DNA from: an uncultured Blautia sp. | GTDB taxonomy: Bacteria; Bacillota; Clostridia; Lachnospirales; Lachnospiraceae | Reading direction: 5' to 3' | Assembly: GCA_900543715.1 (NCBI GenBank) | Contig: UQSX01000048.1 | Location: 1 to 21,212, forward strand | DNA: 21,212 nt | Shown here: positions 1 through 8,446 of the stretch, piece by piece | How the letters are laid out: every line of letters begins with the position of its first letter | Numbering within the stretch: the first letter of the stretch is position 1 | Made by a program: the position numbers and the translations under genes | Notes under the pieces: generated by a model | What the model was told of the DNA's origin: nothing | The model's input: the letters and a program-made list of their open reading frames with translations, nothing else | Database searches by the model: none

Positions 1-221
1 GCAATGGAATTCTGCATGGCCTGAAGGAAATTTTTATCCTCCAAAAGAGATTTAAAGTTATTTAGACCGACAAATTCTTTTCTATTTGTAATTCCGCCCA
101 TGCGGTACAGAGACATTCTGAACACATTGATGGTCGGGATAAATATGAAAAGAGTGACCAGTATAGCCGCTGGTGCGATACAGAAAAAAACAAACCGTCC
201 CTGGGCCCGTTTTCGATTCAT
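1..221 (-). CDS. Sugar ABC transporter permease, LplB/UgpA type (5' part only)
   Basis: The first 73 codons of a permease run off the left edge of the window. The start is the ATG at 221-219, with an AAAGGAGA ribosome site just upstream. The N-terminus is short and basic (MNRKRAQGR), followed by a membrane segment (about residues 10-32). Next comes the stretch SLYRMGGITNRKEFVGLNNF, typical of MalF/UgpA-type permeases, where the first periplasmic-side loop reads 'F-x-G-L-x-N-F'. It would form the membrane channel with a second permease beyond the edge, fed by the binding protein encoded immediately upstream (311-1696). A 12-bp hairpin lies between the two genes, probably lowering permease expression relative to the binding protein. 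Family assignment is firm; the exact sugar is inferred from neighbours. Confidence 0.85.
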   Translation of the reverse strand, partial: MNRKRAQGRFVFFCIAPAAILVTLFIFIPTINVFRMSLYRMGGITNRKEFVGLNNFKSLLEDKNFLQAMQNSI

Positions 222-242
222 ACTATGTCTCCTTTCCTTTTT

Positions 243-275
243 AAAAACGGTGAGCTGTAACAACTCACCGTTTTT
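243..275 (-). terminator. Intergenic hairpin between binding protein and permease
   Basis: A perfect 12-bp stem (AAAAACGGTGAG at 243-254 pairs with CTCACCGTTTTT at 264-275) encloses a 9-nt loop. On the minus strand it ends in a run of U residues. It sits after the binding-protein stop and before the permease start, where leaky terminators usually let the binding protein be made in excess of the membrane subunits. Confidence 0.75.
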
Positions 276-310
276 TCAGCACATATGCCACTTTCTAAGT
301 TTGATTTTCT

Positions 311-1696
311 TTATTCCATCGCGTTAGCGCATCTTTCCCATACATCTGTAAGCTGGCTCTGCCACTCATCAACTGTCATGTCGCCGTTGCTGATGGAATC
401 AATAGGTCCGTATATGGATCCCTTCATATCAAGTCCTTCAATAGGAGCGGTAGTAGCCCATGTACCTGTAACGGCCACAACATCGTCTCCTGTCTGGAAG
501 CTGCTCTTGATCACGCCTTCAGGAAGTTTCTCTGCCGCGCCTTTAACAGGGACTACGATAGGAGAATCCGATTCTTCTCCTGTCTCTGCATTGGTTGTTT
601 TATTTGCGAGGCAAAGATCTACAACAGTGTCAGAATACATAAATTTGATGAATTCTTTAGCAAGATCGATATTTTCTGCATCTGCCGGAATCCACATCTG
701 TTCTGTAAAGGTATACACAGACTGGCTTTCATCAGCGCTCCACTTGGGAACACCCATTACGCCCCACTCATAGTCAGCCGGAGTGGTGTTCGCCATTTCT
801 CCAACTACCCAGCTTCCATTCGGCATAAAAAGAGCTTCTCCATCAATGACTGCCTGCTGATTGATCTTAAATCCGCCGTCTGTATTGGCGTTTGAAACTG
901 TATCAGCCCAGATATTATCAGAAGAAACAAGCTGTCCTACTGTATCCAGAACTTTTCTTCCCTCTTCTGATGTCCATGTATCGGCATCATAGGTCAGTGC
1001 ATTGTTATAGAAATCGGTTCCTCCTGCCTGAGCAAGCATAGCATAGATTGTTGCATCAAAATATCCGGACTGAGGATATGTAAAGAGTGATCTTCCGTCT
1101 GCTCTGGCCTGTTGTCCAAGTTCAAAAAACTCGTCCCATGTAGCAGGCAGCGCATACTCTTTTCCTTCTCCTACCAGTGTGGCGTTATACCAGAAACCGG
1201 TCTGGGTGTAGAAGATAGGAGCCAGGTAGATCTTTCCGTCCCCATAAGGCTGCGCCGCTGTTCCATCCAGGATACCATCCAGCATTTTTCCTTTCAGTTC
1301 ATCATCAAATACATCTGAAATATCCGCAACAGCCTGTTCTTTAAGCATGGTCTCTGTAAATCCGCTCGCCTGACCAAGGTTATAGTAGACAATATCCGGA
1401 ACATCGCCGTTCTGGATGTCCTTAGTAAGGACCTGATCCAGCTCGGAGGACAGTTCCAGCTCTACGGTGCATCCGTTCTCTTCCTCAAATGCCTTTGTAA
1501 TCTTATCCCAGATGTCAGCTCCGTTTCCGCCTTCAAAAGCTGCGACCTTCAGTACATTTCCGTCTCCGCCGCCATCGCCGCTGCCGGAATCATCACTGCT
1601 TCCGCCTCCGGAATTCCCGCATCCAGCCAGCATAGAAACGGCCATTGCGGAAACAAGGGATACCGACAAAAGCTTTTTCAATGTTTTCCTCTTCAT
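311..1696 (-). CDS. Carbohydrate ABC transporter solute-binding lipoprotein (amino-sugar type)
   Basis: A 461-aa extracellular binding protein that captures an oligosaccharide and delivers it to the permeases encoded downstream. The start at 1696 is chosen because AAGGAGG lies 7 nt upstream; the longer frame back to 1747 has no ribosome site. Residues 1-26 are a lipoprotein signal: basic MKRKTLKK, a hydrophobic core and the lipobox LAGC with Cys26 as lipid anchor. A Gly/Ser/Asp-rich linker follows (about 27-45). Late in the protein the stretch FTEQMWIPADAENIDLAKEF, followed by IKFMYSD, matches what I recall of the N-acetylglucosamine/diacetylchitobiose-binding subgroup. That fits a role in importing galacto-N-biose or lacto-N-biose for the GH112 enzyme nearby, which is an inference. 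Divergent from the AraC regulator, which probably controls it. Confidence 0.85.
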   Translation of the reverse strand: MKRKTLKKLLSVSLVSAMAVSMLAGCGNSGGGSSDDSGSGDGGGDGNVLKVAAFEGGNGADIWDKITKAFEEENGCTVELELSSELDQVLTKDIQNGDVPDIVYYNLGQASGFTETMLKEQAVADISDVFDDELKGKMLDGILDGTAAQPYGDGKIYLAPIFYTQTGFWYNATLVGEGKEYALPATWDEFFELGQQARADGRSLFTYPQSGYFDATIYAMLAQAGGTDFYNNALTYDADTWTSEEGRKVLDTVGQLVSSDNIWADTVSNANTDGGFKINQQAVIDGEALFMPNGSWVVGEMANTTPADYEWGVMGVPKWSADESQSVYTFTEQMWIPADAENIDLAKEFIKFMYSDTVVDLCLANKTTNAETGEESDSPIVVPVKGAAEKLPEGVIKSSFQTGDDVVAVTGTWATTAPIEGLDMKGSIYGPIDSISNGDMTVDEWQSQLTDVWERCANAME

Positions 1697-1795
1697 AAAT
1701 TTTACCTCCTTTTTACTGTTAAATACATCATAGACTATTTTACCCATCTATTCCATACGGATATTGCCTTTTCTTTTATAATTCTTGCTGTTTTC

Positions 1796-1814
1796 TATTG
1801 TTTAGTTCACAATA
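1796..1814. promoter_or_regulatory. Inverted repeat in the divergent regulator/transporter region, possible operator
   Basis: TATTGT (1796-1801) and ACAATA (1809-1814) form a 6-bp inverted repeat with a 7-nt spacer. It lies between the two divergent genes, about 100 bp from the binding-protein start and 110 bp from the regulator start. AraC proteins more often bind direct repeats, so this is a weak candidate. Confidence 0.3.
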
Positions 1815-1848
1815 TATAAATATTTTTTGTTATTTCTACATTCTATTC

Positions 1849-1878
1849 TTGCTTTTCATATTTTTTATTTTGTATAAT
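1849..1878 (+). promoter_or_regulatory. Probable sigma-A promoter for the AraC regulator
   Basis: A perfect -10 box TATAAT (1873-1878) is preceded, after 18 nt, by TTGCTT (1849-1854). The predicted start of transcription is near 1885, about 40 nt ahead of the regulator's ATG at 1927. The flanking sequence is very AT-rich. Confidence 0.55.
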
Positions 1879-1926
1879 ATTTACAAACCACAGGTTTATC
1901 TGCCTCTTTCAAAAGGAGAAAACTTT

Positions 1927-2781
1927 ATGAGTCACAGACATTATCCCATTAAGGAAAACGATATAACAAGAACAAATTCCCGGCTGCTGTCTATCTCTCT
2001 GTCTAAAGATGAGAAAGACTGGTCCAGCGTATTGCACACCCATCCTTTCACAGAAATCTTCTTTGTCCTGAAGGGCAAAGGAAATTTCCTCTTTCACAGG
2101 GATATCCGTCCCATTGAGACAGGGGATCTGATCATCATCCCTCCCTATTTGGAGCATACGGAGCAGTCTATTCCCGGCACTCCTCTCCAGTATTATGTCC
2201 TTGGCATTGACGGAATTGCCTTTCAGTCTGAAGATCAGACTGCATCCGCACAGATTTTCTGCGATTTTGACAGCCGGGCCATGGTAGGCGATCTGTTTGC
2301 TCAGATCTACTATGAGGTCAAATCTGAAAAATACGGTTCGGAGATGATCTGCCAGCATCTTCTGGATATCCTCGTTCTGCGCATCCTGCGTTCTTCAAGA
2401 CAGCTTGTACCGGTCTCCATAAACACTGTACGGATGACAAAAGAATGTGCCCAGATAAAAGAATATCTGGACACAAACTATGCAGAGCGTATCACACTGG
2501 ATACACTGACCAGCCTGACACATATGAATAAATATTATATGGCTCATTCCTTTGCGAAATACACCGGGCTCTCTCCCATCCAGTATCTGAACCAGAGACG
2601 TCTGGCAGCGTCATGCCAGCTTCTTTGTGACACGGATATGTCCGTTTCAGATATTGCCAGCTCCACCGGGTTCTCTTCCCAGTCCTATTTCACACAGACC
2701 TTTCGGAAATTTTATGGGATCACGCCTATAAAATACCGGCAGTCCCATACAGAGAACCAGGTCAGATCTCAAACCAAATGA
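1927..2781 (+). CDS. AraC family transcriptional regulator with cupin sensor domain
   Basis: A 284-aa regulator. The ATG at 1927 is preferred because AAAGGAG sits just upstream; the open frame back to 1798 is AT-rich leader. The N-terminal part is a cupin-fold sugar sensor: HTHPFTE at residues 37-43, then the GD-LIIIPP turn at about 66-73. The C-terminal hundred residues hold two helix-turn-helix units. The second shows the family signature (DIASSTGFSSQSYFTQTFRK, then GITPIKYR). It is divergent from the sugar-binding protein gene and convergent with the GH112 phosphorylase, so it most likely activates this glycan locus in response to the imported sugar. Its last 20 nt overlap the 3' end of the phosphorylase gene on the other strand. 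Confidence 0.9.
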   Translation: MSHRHYPIKENDITRTNSRLLSISLSKDEKDWSSVLHTHPFTEIFFVLKGKGNFLFHRDIRPIETGDLIIIPPYLEHTEQSIPGTPLQYYVLGIDGIAFQSEDQTASAQIFCDFDSRAMVGDLFAQIYYEVKSEKYGSEMICQHLLDILVLRILRSSRQLVPVSINTVRMTKECAQIKEYLDTNYAERITLDTLTSLTHMNKYYMAHSFAKYTGLSPIQYLNQRRLAASCQLLCDTDMSVSDIASSTGFSSQSYFTQTFRKFYGITPIKYRQSHTENQVRSQTK

Positions 2782-4924
2782 TCTCATTGGCTTTCAGATC
2801 AAGATCAAATCCTGTTCCGTCTCCTCTGTATACTGTCGTACTCTGGGGTTCATAGGTGTTGTTTACCACACAGTATTTTCCGTTTTTCACATAAGCATGG
2901 ACCTCTACATTGAAATTGGTGCTGAACCATTTGTGGAGGTTCTCCTCATCATGCGCAGACCAGAGGATGGAACGGTAAAGGATCCTGCTGTTCTCAAAGC
3001 TGTAGGGCAGTCCGCTGATGTAGACACAGCGCCCCTTTCCGAACTCTCTCACTGCCATCTGCACCTCTTTGTCACGTTGTACCAGAACCTCGGTTCCGTC
3101 AAGAGCGTACATGTTTTTCTTTCCCTCTCCGAAGTCGATTTCTTTTGTACAGTCTGCTTTAATAAAGTGATCGTGCTCTTCCCAGTTGTATTTATCCACA
3201 TTCAGTGTAAAACCTGTTTCCTTCTCTACTCCCATAACTGTGGCAAGCTGAAGGAAATGCCCCTGATACTGATGTCCTGCCGGCTCCCCTACACCGATAA
3301 AGCCGCCGCCGTTATAAATGAATCTCTTTACTGCAGTGACAATACGCTCATCCGTCCAGTTTTCGCCTCCGGTATAAGCTGTATCTGCGTCTCCCACATT
3401 GAGAAGGACATCGAATCCCTCAAGGATTTCCGGATTCTCTCTGATATCGTCAAAACTGATAAATTTCACATCAAAGGGCGCCCCGCTGAGCGCTTCGATG
3501 ATTCCTGCATAGGAATAGTTCTGTTTATAGTAAATGGCATGATGGACCATATGGTTCCCCCAGGCCCGCATCTTTCCCCAGCAGTTAAGGACCGCCACTT
3601 TTTTGATACAGTATGGCGTAGTACCTTTAATATTCTCATACAGGGTCCGGAACTCGTCGCAAACCTCTTCTACATAATCAATAAACTCAGGGAACTTCAT
3701 AGCCAGTTTCAGATATCCCCCATATCCGATCCGGTCAATAGGCTTTCTCAAGATGGCTCTTCTCGCTGTTACCCAGTTCACTTTGGCCTCCTTCACCGGG
3801 TCTCCTCCCTCATGGAAGACATCCGGGAAGAAATAGGGCAGGAGCCGTCCCTCTCTGTAATCCACCCCTTCAATATCGCTGATCAGACGGAGTGTAGCCC
3901 CGTTTCCCACGCTGCCCACTACAGCGTCAAGTCCGATGGACTTAAACTCCTCCATAAAAGGCTCTGTTCCGATCCAGTGGTCCCCAAGGAACATCATGGC
4001 CTCTTTTCCACATTCGTGAGTGATATCTACCATCTCTTTCGCCAGTTTTGCGACCTCTCTGCGCTGGAATGCCTGGAAATCCCGAAATTCCTTTGATGGT
4101 ATCCTGTAGGTATTGTTCATATATCCCTGGTCAATAATAAACTCCGGGCGGAATTTATATCCCGCTTCTTTTTCAAACTGCTCCAGAATATAGGGACTGA
4201 CAGATGCAGAATATCCGTACCAGTCTACATATTTCTCCCTGGCCAGTTCATCAAAGACCAGGGTAAACTGGTGGAAAAATGTGGTATAGCGGATCACATC
4301 CACATGAGGGTTATCTGCGATAAATTTTCTCAGTCTTTCCATGGAGTATTTATGGGTCTTTGGCTGGCGCACATCAAAAGTGATCTGTTTCTCAAAGTTC
4401 TGCCATCCGTTTGTCACCGCATTGTACATATGCACCGGATCCCACATGATATATGCCAGAAAACTTACGGTATAATCATGAAAAGCCCGGGGACTGCGGA
4501 TGATCACATCTCCTGTCTCCGGATGGTAGCTCCACTGGTCTGCAGATACCACTTCTCCTGTAGTCCGGTCGATCACCTCCCACCATCTGGTGATATCATC
4601 ATGATCGTTTACCTTAAGCATATCCGGATACAGATGGTCCATGAGATGGACAGCCAGATTCTCATCTGTAGCAGTATAAAAGGGCGTCATGATATACATC
4701 TGCTGGATCTCATCCGGATTTGCCTTGGCCCAGGCATTGTCTTTTCTTGTAGTGTAATATGTAGAATATACCTTGGCATCCACGTTCTTCAGTTCTTCCG
4801 GATAATCCGTGCCGTCACAGTCCCGGATCGCGTCTGCTCCCCATCTTTCCAGCAATTCCAGTGTCTCAGGCACTACATCCACATCGGTGGGGATCGTCAC
4901 TCTTCCTCTCCTATTTTCTTTCAC
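2762..4924 (-). CDS. GH112 1,3-beta-galactosyl-N-acetylhexosamine phosphorylase (lacto-N-biose / galacto-N-biose phosphorylase)
   Basis: A 720-aa cytosolic enzyme of glycoside hydrolase family 112, full length for the family. It splits beta-1,3-galactosyl-N-acetylhexosamine with phosphate, giving galactose 1-phosphate and GlcNAc or GalNAc, and so saves one ATP per sugar. Seen: the family N-terminus (GRVTIPTDVDVVPETLELLE, then RWGADAIRDCDGTDYP), the central WYGYSASVSPY segment, and FLGDHWIG with Asp315, which by position matches the proton-donor Asp of the Bifidobacterium enzyme (Asp313). The C-terminus is a beta domain after a glutamine-amidotransferase-like domain (about 440-650). The start is GTG, with AAAGGAG 8 nt upstream. 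GH112 also contains galactosyl-rhamnose phosphorylases. The amino-sugar-type binding protein nearby favours the N-acetylhexosamine specificity, but sequence inspection alone does not settle it. It follows the maturase gene by 89 nt on the same strand. Confidence 0.88.
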   Translation of the reverse strand: MKENRRGRVTIPTDVDVVPETLELLERWGADAIRDCDGTDYPEELKNVDAKVYSTYYTTRKDNAWAKANPDEIQQMYIMTPFYTATDENLAVHLMDHLYPDMLKVNDHDDITRWWEVIDRTTGEVVSADQWSYHPETGDVIIRSPRAFHDYTVSFLAYIMWDPVHMYNAVTNGWQNFEKQITFDVRQPKTHKYSMERLRKFIADNPHVDVIRYTTFFHQFTLVFDELAREKYVDWYGYSASVSPYILEQFEKEAGYKFRPEFIIDQGYMNNTYRIPSKEFRDFQAFQRREVAKLAKEMVDITHECGKEAMMFLGDHWIGTEPFMEEFKSIGLDAVVGSVGNGATLRLISDIEGVDYREGRLLPYFFPDVFHEGGDPVKEAKVNWVTARRAILRKPIDRIGYGGYLKLAMKFPEFIDYVEEVCDEFRTLYENIKGTTPYCIKKVAVLNCWGKMRAWGNHMVHHAIYYKQNYSYAGIIEALSGAPFDVKFISFDDIRENPEILEGFDVLLNVGDADTAYTGGENWTDERIVTAVKRFIYNGGGFIGVGEPAGHQYQGHFLQLATVMGVEKETGFTLNVDKYNWEEHDHFIKADCTKEIDFGEGKKNMYALDGTEVLVQRDKEVQMAVREFGKGRCVYISGLPYSFENSRILYRSILWSAHDEENLHKWFSTNFNVEVHAYVKNGKYCVVNNTYEPQSTTVYRGDGTGFDLDLKANEIIWFEI

Positions 4925-5013
4925 TCTTCTTCTCCTTTCTCCAGTCGTTCTCTACGTTCCGTTGCTGCTTTAATCATATTGAAAAAGAAGAGCTGCGTCA
5001 ATCTGCACATTGC

Positions 5014-6138
5014 TCATATTTTTATATATCTTGCGTATTGTGCGATCTCCTCCATTCTTTTACTACATTTTTCAAAAAACATCCGGTATCCCTGGCAGAA
5101 ATAGTCTCTATATGTCCCCTCTTCTTCATTTCTGATCCTCTGTCTCTGGCATCCCCCTCTGCACAGCCGGTACCATCTGCACACCCTGCACCCTGCATCT
5201 ATTTTAAGGGAACGGCCCACAAAATCCCGGGCAGTCTCTGACTCCTCCATTTTCTCTACAGGATCAGAGTTATAATTTCCCAGCCTGTATTCATCCAGAA
5301 CATAAAAATCACATGGATAGGCGCTTCCGTCTGCTTCAGCCACACACTGGACACTGCAGACCCCTCTCTGGGCACAGGCCTCAGGTTCATACCCCATAAG
5401 AATCCCGATATAATTTTCAAACTGCCGGATATACGGCGCTCTGCCCTTCTTCCAGTCTTTATCCCACATGCGGAACAGCTTTATAAGGAACTCTCCGTAA
5501 AGTTCCGGAGTCAGAGAGTACTCCTGCATCCCCGGCTTCTCTCCAAGAGGATCCAGGCAGGGAATATACTGCTGATACTTCCACCCACTGCGTATATATT
5601 CGCGGTAGATTTCCTGGATGTGTTCTGCGATCTGTGCCGTAACAACCGTAAGAATGTTATATTCAATCCCGAATTCGTCCAGCATTCGGATGCTCTCTCT
5701 CACCCGCTCATAGGTGGGTCTTCCAGAATTATCCCGGCGGTATCGGTCGTGGACTTCCGGGATTCCGTCCAGGGATATCCCCACCAGAAAATTATGTTCC
5801 CGGAACAGCCGGCACCATTTTTCATCCAGCTCCAGTCCATTGGTCTGGATAGTATTCATAACCCACAGCCGGTCTTTGCTAAATCTCTGCTCCAGTTCCA
5901 CTGCCCGCCGGTAAAATTCAATCCCTCTCAAAGTAGGCTCTCCTCCCTGAAAGGCAAAACAGATCTCTCCCCTTGCCTGCCTCATTGCCCTGCGGATCAG
6001 CTTTTCCAATGTCTCTTCCGACATCATCCCATAGGAAGAGATATCCCGCTTCTTCGTCTCATCACAATAAAAGCAATAATCACAGCTCATATTACATAGT
6101 CCTGAGACGGGTTTTAGCAAAATTGTATGTAAGGCCAT
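5014..6138 (-). CDS. Anaerobic sulfatase-maturing enzyme (radical SAM/SPASM)
   Basis: A 374-aa radical SAM enzyme that oxidises the active-site Cys or Ser of sulfatases to formylglycine, without which they are inactive. The start at 6138 has GGAGAG just upstream. Seen: the radical SAM cluster motif CNMSCDYC (Cys15, 19, 22), GGEP at 65-68, and the full set of auxiliary-cluster cysteines at 255, 261, 276, 317, 320, 326, 330 and 348, with Asp277 after Cys276. As I recall it, this numbering coincides with the characterised Clostridium perfringens anSME, whose Asp277 is the catalytic base. Nothing essential appears lost. It is upstream of, and probably co-transcribed with, the GH112 gene. That pairing suggests sulfated mucin O-glycans as the food source. 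No sulfatase gene is in the window, so the substrate must be encoded elsewhere. Confidence 0.92.
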   Translation of the reverse strand: MALHTILLKPVSGLCNMSCDYCFYCDETKKRDISSYGMMSEETLEKLIRRAMRQARGEICFAFQGGEPTLRGIEFYRRAVELEQRFSKDRLWVMNTIQTNGLELDEKWCRLFREHNFLVGISLDGIPEVHDRYRRDNSGRPTYERVRESIRMLDEFGIEYNILTVVTAQIAEHIQEIYREYIRSGWKYQQYIPCLDPLGEKPGMQEYSLTPELYGEFLIKLFRMWDKDWKKGRAPYIRQFENYIGILMGYEPEACAQRGVCSVQCVAEADGSAYPCDFYVLDEYRLGNYNSDPVEKMEESETARDFVGRSLKIDAGCRVCRWYRLCRGGCQRQRIRNEEEGTYRDYFCQGYRMFFEKCSKRMEEIAQYARYIKI

Positions 6139-6485
6139 AGCACTCTCCTTTCCTTTCCCTGCCCTGCTTCCTCTTTCTCTGGCATTCAGATAGATACTCT
6201 CTCCTGTGAATCATTTTGAAGCTTAAAAAGAGTATACCACCAGCAGAAGGTATAAGCGAGTTCATTAAAATATTCTATACTAGTAAGGGTAAGCAGTGTT
6301 GTAAAAAGCCCCTCTGAAATCCAATTTTATAATATCTGAATCTCCAGAGGGGTTCTTCTATGGCATTTGGCACTTTATGTACTGCAAGGCTGTTTCATGG
6401 CTTTAACTGTAAGTCTGACAGACCGATTGTATTTACCAGAAGTTTTTTCAAGCAGGCTGGGTAGTTTAATTTTTCAGAGCATAAT
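6139..6485. other. Intergenic stretch between maturase and insertion sequence
   Basis: It holds the leader of the maturase gene (minus strand; TATACT at 6231-6236 may be its -10 box, without a convincing -35) and a bidirectional hairpin at 6309-6352. The rest has no supportable gene. A 34-codon frame at 6360-6464 has no clear ribosome site and no recognisable motif. An 8-bp copy of TTTACCAG occurs at 6432-6439 and again beyond the right end of the IS at 8564-8571. Confidence 0.5.
6309..6352. terminator. Bidirectional terminator-like hairpin
   Basis: CCCCTCTG (6309-6316) pairs with CAGAGGGG (6345-6352). An A-run precedes it and TTCTTC follows, so it could stop transcripts in either direction. 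It separates the maturase promoter region from the insertion sequence. Confidence 0.5.
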
Positions 6486-6511
6486 GGGGCTATCGGGAAA
6501 TAGATAGGCCC
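6486..6511 (+). repeat. Left terminal inverted repeat of the insertion sequence (candidate)
   Basis: GGGGCTATCGG followed by an AT-rich stretch and GGCCC. It matches the inward-read right end at 10 of the first 11 bases and again at GGCCC. Confidence 0.6.
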
Positions 6512-6515
6512 AAAC

Positions 6516-6553
6516 AAGGGCCGGAGTAACTCGCATGAGTCACTCCGGCCCTT
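6516..6553 (+). terminator. Long hairpin shielding the transposase, first of two
   Basis: A 17-bp stem with one A-C mismatch (AAGGGCCGGAGTAACTC at 6516-6532 with its partner at 6537-6553) closes a GCAT tetraloop, and GAAATTTTTC follows. It would stop rightward transcripts entering the element before they reach the transposase start, as seen in many insertion sequences that block read-through activation. Confidence 0.7.
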
Positions 6554-6576
6554 GAAATTTTTCACCAAAAAAAGAA

Positions 6577-6602
6577 AAAGACGGCTAACGACAACCGTCT
6601 TT
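6577..6602 (+). terminator. Second hairpin ahead of the transposase
   Basis: AAAGACGG (6577-6584) pairs with CCGTCTTT (6595-6602), preceded by an A-run and followed by a pyrimidine run. It lies 28 nt before the transposase ATG, right after the first hairpin. Confidence 0.55.
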
Positions 6603-6629
6603 CTCCCCGTTCCATGTTATAATGGAACT

Positions 6630-8384
6630 ATGCTAACCAAAGATTATTATAACGACTTTTTTGAAATTGGGCAACTAAAAATTAACTTCGGTCTCTTCGA
6701 ACTGGGCTTACCCGATGACGATCCAGTCTATACCCTGAAAAAAGTGATGGAGGATTTAGATTTTTCAGGCCTGCTGGCCTGTTATTCAGATAAGGGTAGA
6801 ACCGGGTTTAATCCGATCATGCTGTATTCTGTTGTTACCTATGCAAACATGCGGGGAGTCCGGGCTGTTGACCGCATTGTTGAGCTCTGCGAAAGGGACC
6901 TGGCCTTTATCTGGCTGACCAAGGGACAAAAGCCAAAGCGGGATGCCTTTTACGATTTTAAGGGGAAGAAGCTGACCGGGGAAATCCTGGATGAACTGAA
7001 CTATCAGTTTATGCGCCGCTTGGAAAAGGAGGGCCTCGTCACCCTGAAAGAACTGTACATTGACGGGACAAAGATCGAAGCCAATGCCAACCGGTATACT
7101 TTCGTCTGGCGCGGGGCGCTCAACTATCATCTGGCGGGTCTGTTAGACAGGATAGATGCCCTTTACGCAAAATATAATACGTTCCTGCAGGAAAACGGAT
7201 ATGGTCCAAAATACGATCTGGGGGATGCCCATATGTTTGTGATCCAGGGAATGGACAAAGTCCGGAAGGTCATCGAAGAAAACAGGAAACGGAAGATAAC
7301 AAAACATAAGAAGCTTTCCAGCAATACCATGATCGAGATTGATAACTGCTCTCCGCTTGAGATCCTGAAACTGCAGAAGAACCTGATGCAGATCGCAGAA
7401 GGGGAAGGAATCGGATTCGTTTTCGGAAAAGGGAAGCACAAGCCGGAGATCCAGAAGCTTTACGAGGAGCTGGAAGAATGTGGCAGACGCCTGATGGAGT
7501 ATAAGGAATGCTTTGAGATCATGGGGAAAGACCGGAACAGCTATTCCAAGACCGATCTGGAGGCAACGTTTATGCGGATGAAAGAAGACCACATGCAGAA
7601 CGGGCAGCTGAAGCCGGCATACAATGTCCAGATCGCAGTAGAGAACTATTTCATCGTCCACAGTTATGTAAGCAATGACCGGACAGACTATCATACGCTG
7701 ATCCCGGTCATAGAAAAGCATCGGAAAGTATTTGGGGATACCTTGGAGACGGTCACTGCCGACAGCGGCTACTGCAGCGAAAAGAACCTGCTGTACCTGA
7801 AAGAGAAGGGGATCCGGAGTTTTATCAAACTCCAGGACCATGAAAAGCGGAAGACCCGGGCCTATAAAGAAGACATTGGGAAGTATTACAACATGACATA
7901 CGCCGTCTTTGAAGACGAGCATTATTACATCTGCCATGACGGAAGAGAGCTGCGCCATATCCGGACAGAAAACAAAGAGCAGGATGGCTACACCCAGACA
8001 GTAGAAGTATACGGCTGCAGGGACTGCAGCGGCTGTGAACATAAAGCCCAATGTCTTTATAAATACAATGCGCAAAAGAATCCGGACCGGAATAAGGTCA
8101 TGAAGATCAATGAACGATGGGAAGAACTGAAGGAAGAATCCAACAGAAATATCCAAAGTGAGGAAGGGATCCTGAAGAGGCAGACCCGGTCGATCCAGAC
8201 GGGAGGCCACTTTGGAGACATCAAAGGAAACGAAAACTTCCGGCGGTTCAACTACCGGTCAGAAGAGAAAGTGTATAAGGAGTTCATGCTGTATGTGATC
8301 GGGCGGAACATCATGAAATACCACCGGTTCTTACAACACGAGATAGAGAAATATGAAGGGAAAAAGGAGGAGAAAACCGCTTAG
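6630..8384 (+). CDS. IS1182-family transposase
   Basis: A 584-aa DDE transposase that cuts and rejoins the ends of its own element. The start at 6630 (MLTKDYYNDFF) matches the usual N-terminus of this family. The open frame upstream to 6552 runs through the two hairpins and is not coding. No ribosome site precedes 6630; TATAAT lies only 7 nt upstream (6617-6622), so the message may be nearly leaderless or poorly translated. Seen: an N-terminal DUF772-like helical domain (about 30-125), the first catalytic Asp145 in LYIDGTKIEANANRY, the second Asp378 in TADSGYCSE, and a cysteine cluster GCRDCSGCEHKAQC near 475. The family's Glu is probably near residue 550 but I cannot assign it. The frame is intact, so the element may still be active. 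Confidence 0.9.
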   Translation: MLTKDYYNDFFEIGQLKINFGLFELGLPDDDPVYTLKKVMEDLDFSGLLACYSDKGRTGFNPIMLYSVVTYANMRGVRAVDRIVELCERDLAFIWLTKGQKPKRDAFYDFKGKKLTGEILDELNYQFMRRLEKEGLVTLKELYIDGTKIEANANRYTFVWRGALNYHLAGLLDRIDALYAKYNTFLQENGYGPKYDLGDAHMFVIQGMDKVRKVIEENRKRKITKHKKLSSNTMIEIDNCSPLEILKLQKNLMQIAEGEGIGFVFGKGKHKPEIQKLYEELEECGRRLMEYKECFEIMGKDRNSYSKTDLEATFMRMKEDHMQNGQLKPAYNVQIAVENYFIVHSYVSNDRTDYHTLIPVIEKHRKVFGDTLETVTADSGYCSEKNLLYLKEKGIRSFIKLQDHEKRKTRAYKEDIGKYYNMTYAVFEDEHYYICHDGRELRHIRTENKEQDGYTQTVEVYGCRDCSGCEHKAQCLYKYNAQKNPDRNKVMKINERWEELKEESNRNIQSEEGILKRQTRSIQTGGHFGDIKGNENFRRFNYRSEEKVYKEFMLYVIGRNIMKYHRFLQHEIEKYEGKKEEKTA

Positions 8385-8446
8385 TTAAGGGAGCGCTTCC
8401 AAAAATCCAGACAAGGGATTCATGCGCTCAAAAATAAGGAGTACAG

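Noticed and set aside
2897..4096. 399-aa open frame on the plus strand
   Set aside because: Antisense to the GH112 gene, which is clearly the real gene. The His/Ser/Cys-rich product is typical of a shadow frame.
6360..6464. 34-codon ATG frame left of the insertion sequence
   Set aside because: No ribosome site (it follows a terminator hairpin), no homology I can recognise, and its length is not significant.
7143..8210. 355-aa open frame on the minus strand
   Set aside because: Antisense to the transposase; its composition reflects the complementary strand of a real gene.
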